This document shows positions 6,198-8,195 of a stretch of 8,195 nt of DNA, piece after piece. The number at the start of each line of letters is the position of its first letter. The first letter of the stretch is position 1. Made by a program: the position numbers and the translations under genes. Below the pieces are notes generated by a model. That model did not search any database. It was not told the origin of the DNA and was given only the letters and a program-made list of their open reading frames with translations. This DNA is from Bacteroidota bacterium (GTDB lineage Bacteria > Bacteroidota > Bacteroidia > Flavobacteriales > Weeksellaceae), in the NCBI GenBank assembly GCA_023426625.1, contig JAFAAJ010000001.1, positions 1 to 8,195 of the forward strand, read 5' to 3'.

Positions 6198-6212
6198 TCC
6201 ATTTAATTTAAA

Positions 6213-6220
6213 TAAATTTG
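6213..6220 (+). promoter_or_regulatory. Predicted -7 box for hemW, overlapping the porP/sprF 3' region
   Basis: TAAATTTG matches TAnnTTTG and lies directly against the 5' side of the terminator stem at 6221. Transcription from it would start inside the hairpin, near its loop, leaving a leader of about 20 bases, mostly U, before the hemW ATG at 6249. Position and consensus support it; no -33 element is clear. Confidence 0.5.
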
Positions 6221-6248
6221 AGCTCTGAATTTTTTCAGAGCTTTTTTT
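6221..6248 (+). terminator. Intrinsic terminator of the porP/sprF-like gene
   Basis: A perfect 8-bp stem, AGCTCTGA (6221-6228) and TCAGAGCT (6235-6242), with an ATTTTT loop is followed by a seven-T tract (6242-6248). The next base is the A of the hemW start codon, so the terminator ends exactly where hemW begins. Confidence 0.88.
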
Positions 6249-7370
6249 ATGATATATATTCACATCCCGTTCTGCAAACAGAAATGCAGTTATTGCAATT
6301 TTCACTTTTCAACATCTTTACAGTTTAAAGATGAAATGCTTGCTGCCATGCGAAAAGAGATTTTCCTGAGAAAATACGAACTGCAGAATAAAAACTTACA
6401 ATCACTTTATTTTGGGGGAGGAACTCCTTCAATTCTTTCTACTGACGAGATTAACTCTTTAATAGATGAGGTTTTAAAATATTTCAGCTTTGAAAATGAT
6501 ATAGAAATTACTCTTGAAGCCAATCCTGATGATCTGGATAAAAACTTTTTAAAGGGATTATCAAATACCCCGGTAAACAGGTTGTCCATAGGCACACAGA
6601 GTTTTTTTGATGAAGATCTTAAGCTGATGAACCGAGCTCATAACGCTTCGGAAGCAGAAGGTTCCATAAAAAGAGCACAGGATTTCGGATTTGAAAATTT
6701 AAGCATTGATCTGATCTATGGATCACCCAATTCAGGCTTCGAGATTTGGAAGGAAAATCTGAACAAAACCATTGCTTTAGAAGTGCCGCATATTTCCTCT
6801 TATGCCTTAACTGTGGAGCCTAAAACAGCGCTTAATGATTGGATTCTAAAAGGAAAAGTCGCCAATCCGAGGGAAGAAGAACAGAATAAAGAATTTTATT
6901 ACCTGTCGGATTTCCTGAAAGACAATGGTTTTGAACATTATGAAGTTTCCAATTTTGCAAAACCCGGTTTTTATTCGAGACACAATTCTGCCTATTGGAA
7001 ATATAAAGAATATTTGGGAATTGGTCCTTCTGCGCATTCTTACAACGGAAATGATATAAGAAGCTGGAATGTTGCCAATAACCAGCAGTATATAAAGAAA
7101 TTAAATGCAAATATTCCCGCTACAGAAACAGAGATTCTTTCACAGGAAGACCAGTTCAATGAAATGATCATGATCGGGTTAAGAACCATTTGGGGAGTAG
7201 ACCTGGAAAGCCTTAACAATAAATTTTCTAATAAAATCCTTGAACATTTCCAAAACGAGATCCGTCAGAAGATCAATGAGGAGGTTTTAATTGAAAACAA
7301 TCATCTTAAAATTCCGGAAAAACACTGGTTCATGGCGGATGGAATTGCTTCGGATCTGTTTATCGTATGA
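6249..7370 (+). CDS. hemW: Radical SAM heme chaperone HemW
   Basis: This 373-residue protein belongs to the HemN-like radical SAM group. The 4Fe-4S cluster motif CxxxCxxC is at C9, C13 and C16 (FCKQKCSYCNF). The residue two after C16 is Phe, not the fourth Cys of true coproporphyrinogen III dehydrogenase HemN, which supports HemW. GGGTPS at 56-61 is the SAM-binding motif. SIGTQSF with MNRAH and the RHNSAYWKYKEYLGIGPSAHS block are typical of the family. HemW homologues bind heme and pass it to respiratory enzymes, and are not oxidases despite frequent misannotation. MIYIHIPFC is the normal N-terminus, and no later Met would keep the cluster motif, so the ATG at 6249 is secure even though it abuts the upstream terminator. 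No terminator is clear after the stop. Confidence 0.94.
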   Translation: MIYIHIPFCKQKCSYCNFHFSTSLQFKDEMLAAMRKEIFLRKYELQNKNLQSLYFGGGTPSILSTDEINSLIDEVLKYFSFENDIEITLEANPDDLDKNFLKGLSNTPVNRLSIGTQSFFDEDLKLMNRAHNASEAEGSIKRAQDFGFENLSIDLIYGSPNSGFEIWKENLNKTIALEVPHISSYALTVEPKTALNDWILKGKVANPREEEQNKEFYYLSDFLKDNGFEHYEVSNFAKPGFYSRHNSAYWKYKEYLGIGPSAHSYNGNDIRSWNVANNQQYIKKLNANIPATETEILSQEDQFNEMIMIGLRTIWGVDLESLNNKFSNKILEHFQNEIRQKINEEVLIENNHLKIPEKHWFMADGIASDLFIV

Positions 7371-7423
7371 TTTCTTACTCCTAAGATCTGTAGGATAAAA
7401 TACTAATCAATGCTAAAATTCAC

Positions 7424-7431
7424 TATTTTTG
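7424..7431 (+). promoter_or_regulatory. Predicted -7 box for murI
   Basis: TATTTTTG matches TAnnTTTG and lies 18 bases upstream of the TTG start at 7450, in the 79-base gap after hemW. It covers an earlier in-frame TTG (7429), which argues against that codon as the start. A -33 element is not evident. Confidence 0.55.
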
Positions 7432-7449
7432 CATAAAATTTCAGTTCAT

Positions 7450-8195
7450 TTGAAAACTAAAAAACAAGATTACTCGCATCTTTCACCTAAGCAGCCTATC
7501 GGAATTTTCGACAGTGGAGTGGGAGGTTTAACGGTTGCCAAAGAGATAAAAAGGCTTCTTCCCAACGAAGATCTTATTTATTTCGGAGATACCAAACACC
7601 TTCCTTACGGTGAAAAATCAAAAGAAGCGATTATTGAATATTCTACCAAGATCACCAATTTTTTGTTGGAGCAGGATTGTAAAGCAATTGTGATTGCCTG
7701 TAATACCGCTACAGCCAATGCTTTGAATGAAGTACTACAATCGGTGGCATCCAGAGTTCCGGTAATTGATGTGATAAATCCTGTTGCAGAAAAGGTGGCT
7801 TATGAAATTCATAATAATGTGGGAGTAATTGCTACAAAAGCAACGGTGAGTTCAGGTCTGTATAAAAAAAGCATCCGAAAGCATAATAAATTCATCAAAG
7901 TAGATGAATTGGCAACTCCATTATTGGTTCCGGCGATTGAAGAAGGTTTCAAAAACCATCCGATTACGCATGCGATAATTTACAACTATCTAAGCAACAG
8001 TAAGCTTAAAAATATTGAAACGCTTATTCTGGGTTGTACCCATTATCCTTTGCTGATCGATGAAATCAAGCAGTATTATGGAAACCGTGTTCGTGTGATA
8101 GATTCTCCGAATATTGTTGCTAATCATTTGAAGATCATTCTTGATAAATACAATCTTTTGAATGACAACAATCCGAAACCGAATTACCGTTTTTA
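7450..8195 (+). CDS. murI: Glutamate racemase, 3' end cut by window edge
   Basis: MurI interconverts L- and D-glutamate, supplying D-Glu for the MurD step of peptidoglycan precursor synthesis in the cytoplasm. About 248 residues are visible of a family length near 265, and the frame runs off the right edge without a stop. GIFDSGVGG is at 18-26. The first catalytic cysteine is C84 in VIACNTATA, and the second is C196 in LGCTHYPLL; these are the two-base pair of the racemase. The frame has no ATG between the upstream in-frame stop at 7414-7416 and the GIFDSG core, so initiation is at a non-ATG codon. TTG at 7450 gives (M)KTKKQDYSHL and follows the predicted promoter at a sensible distance. It lies downstream of hemW but probably has its own transcript. 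Confidence 0.95.
   Translation, partial: MKTKKQDYSHLSPKQPIGIFDSGVGGLTVAKEIKRLLPNEDLIYFGDTKHLPYGEKSKEAIIEYSTKITNFLLEQDCKAIVIACNTATANALNEVLQSVASRVPVIDVINPVAEKVAYEIHNNVGVIATKATVSSGLYKKSIRKHNKFIKVDELATPLLVPAIEEGFKNHPITHAIIYNYLSNSKLKNIETLILGCTHYPLLIDEIKQYYGNRVRVIDSPNIVANHLKIILDKYNLLNDNNPKPNYRF

Noticed and set aside
6832..7110. Minus-strand open frames opposite hemW
   Set aside because: They are antisense shadows of conserved radical SAM protein sequence.
7379..7395. Possible terminator after hemW (TCCTA / TAGGA stem)
   Set aside because: The stem is only 5 bp with a 7-base loop and no T-tract, so it is too weak to call.

Overview
The window looks like chromosomal DNA of a low-GC member of Bacteroidota, most likely a Flavobacteriales/Weeksellaceae organism of the Chryseobacterium type. 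The evidence is a PorP/SprF-family outer-membrane protein, promoter -7 boxes of the Bacteroidota form TAnnTTTG just ahead of several genes, no Shine-Dalgarno sequences, and a flavobacterial-looking Ddl. The genus is inferred from general resemblance; no marker gene proves it.

Layout. The left edge holds the 3' end of a plus-strand TPR-like gene (1-214). A bidirectional terminator (236-266) separates it from a minus-strand run that reads, in transcription order, ddl (D-Ala-D-Ala ligase), coaD (phosphopantetheine adenylyltransferase), a four-helix-bundle (S23/IVP-family) gene and a TRIC/UPF0126 membrane protein. The four-helix-bundle gene sits between the arms of a perfect 29-bp inverted repeat (922-950 and 1320-1348). 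These arms abut the coaD stop and the TRIC start, so the unit looks like a cassette inserted into a compact operon.

A divergent promoter region (about 2815-2971) separates ddl from a plus-strand gene for a membrane-anchored protein with three PASTA domains. Then follow, all on the plus strand, a RluD-type pseudouridine synthase, a PorP/SprF-family protein, the heme chaperone HemW (radical SAM) and glutamate racemase MurI, which is cut off by the right edge. Intrinsic terminators follow the PASTA and porP/sprF genes. hemW begins at the very end of the second terminator's T-tract, and a -7-like box lies just ahead of that hairpin.

Function. Ddl and MurI supply D-amino-acid building blocks for peptidoglycan, and the PASTA protein probably contacts peptidoglycan in the periplasm, so there is a loose cell-wall theme. 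CoaD (coenzyme A), RluD (rRNA modification) and HemW (heme delivery) are housekeeping. I see no CRISPR array, tRNA, rRNA, IS transposase or phage gene. The one clearly unusual structure is the inverted-repeat-bounded four-helix-bundle unit.
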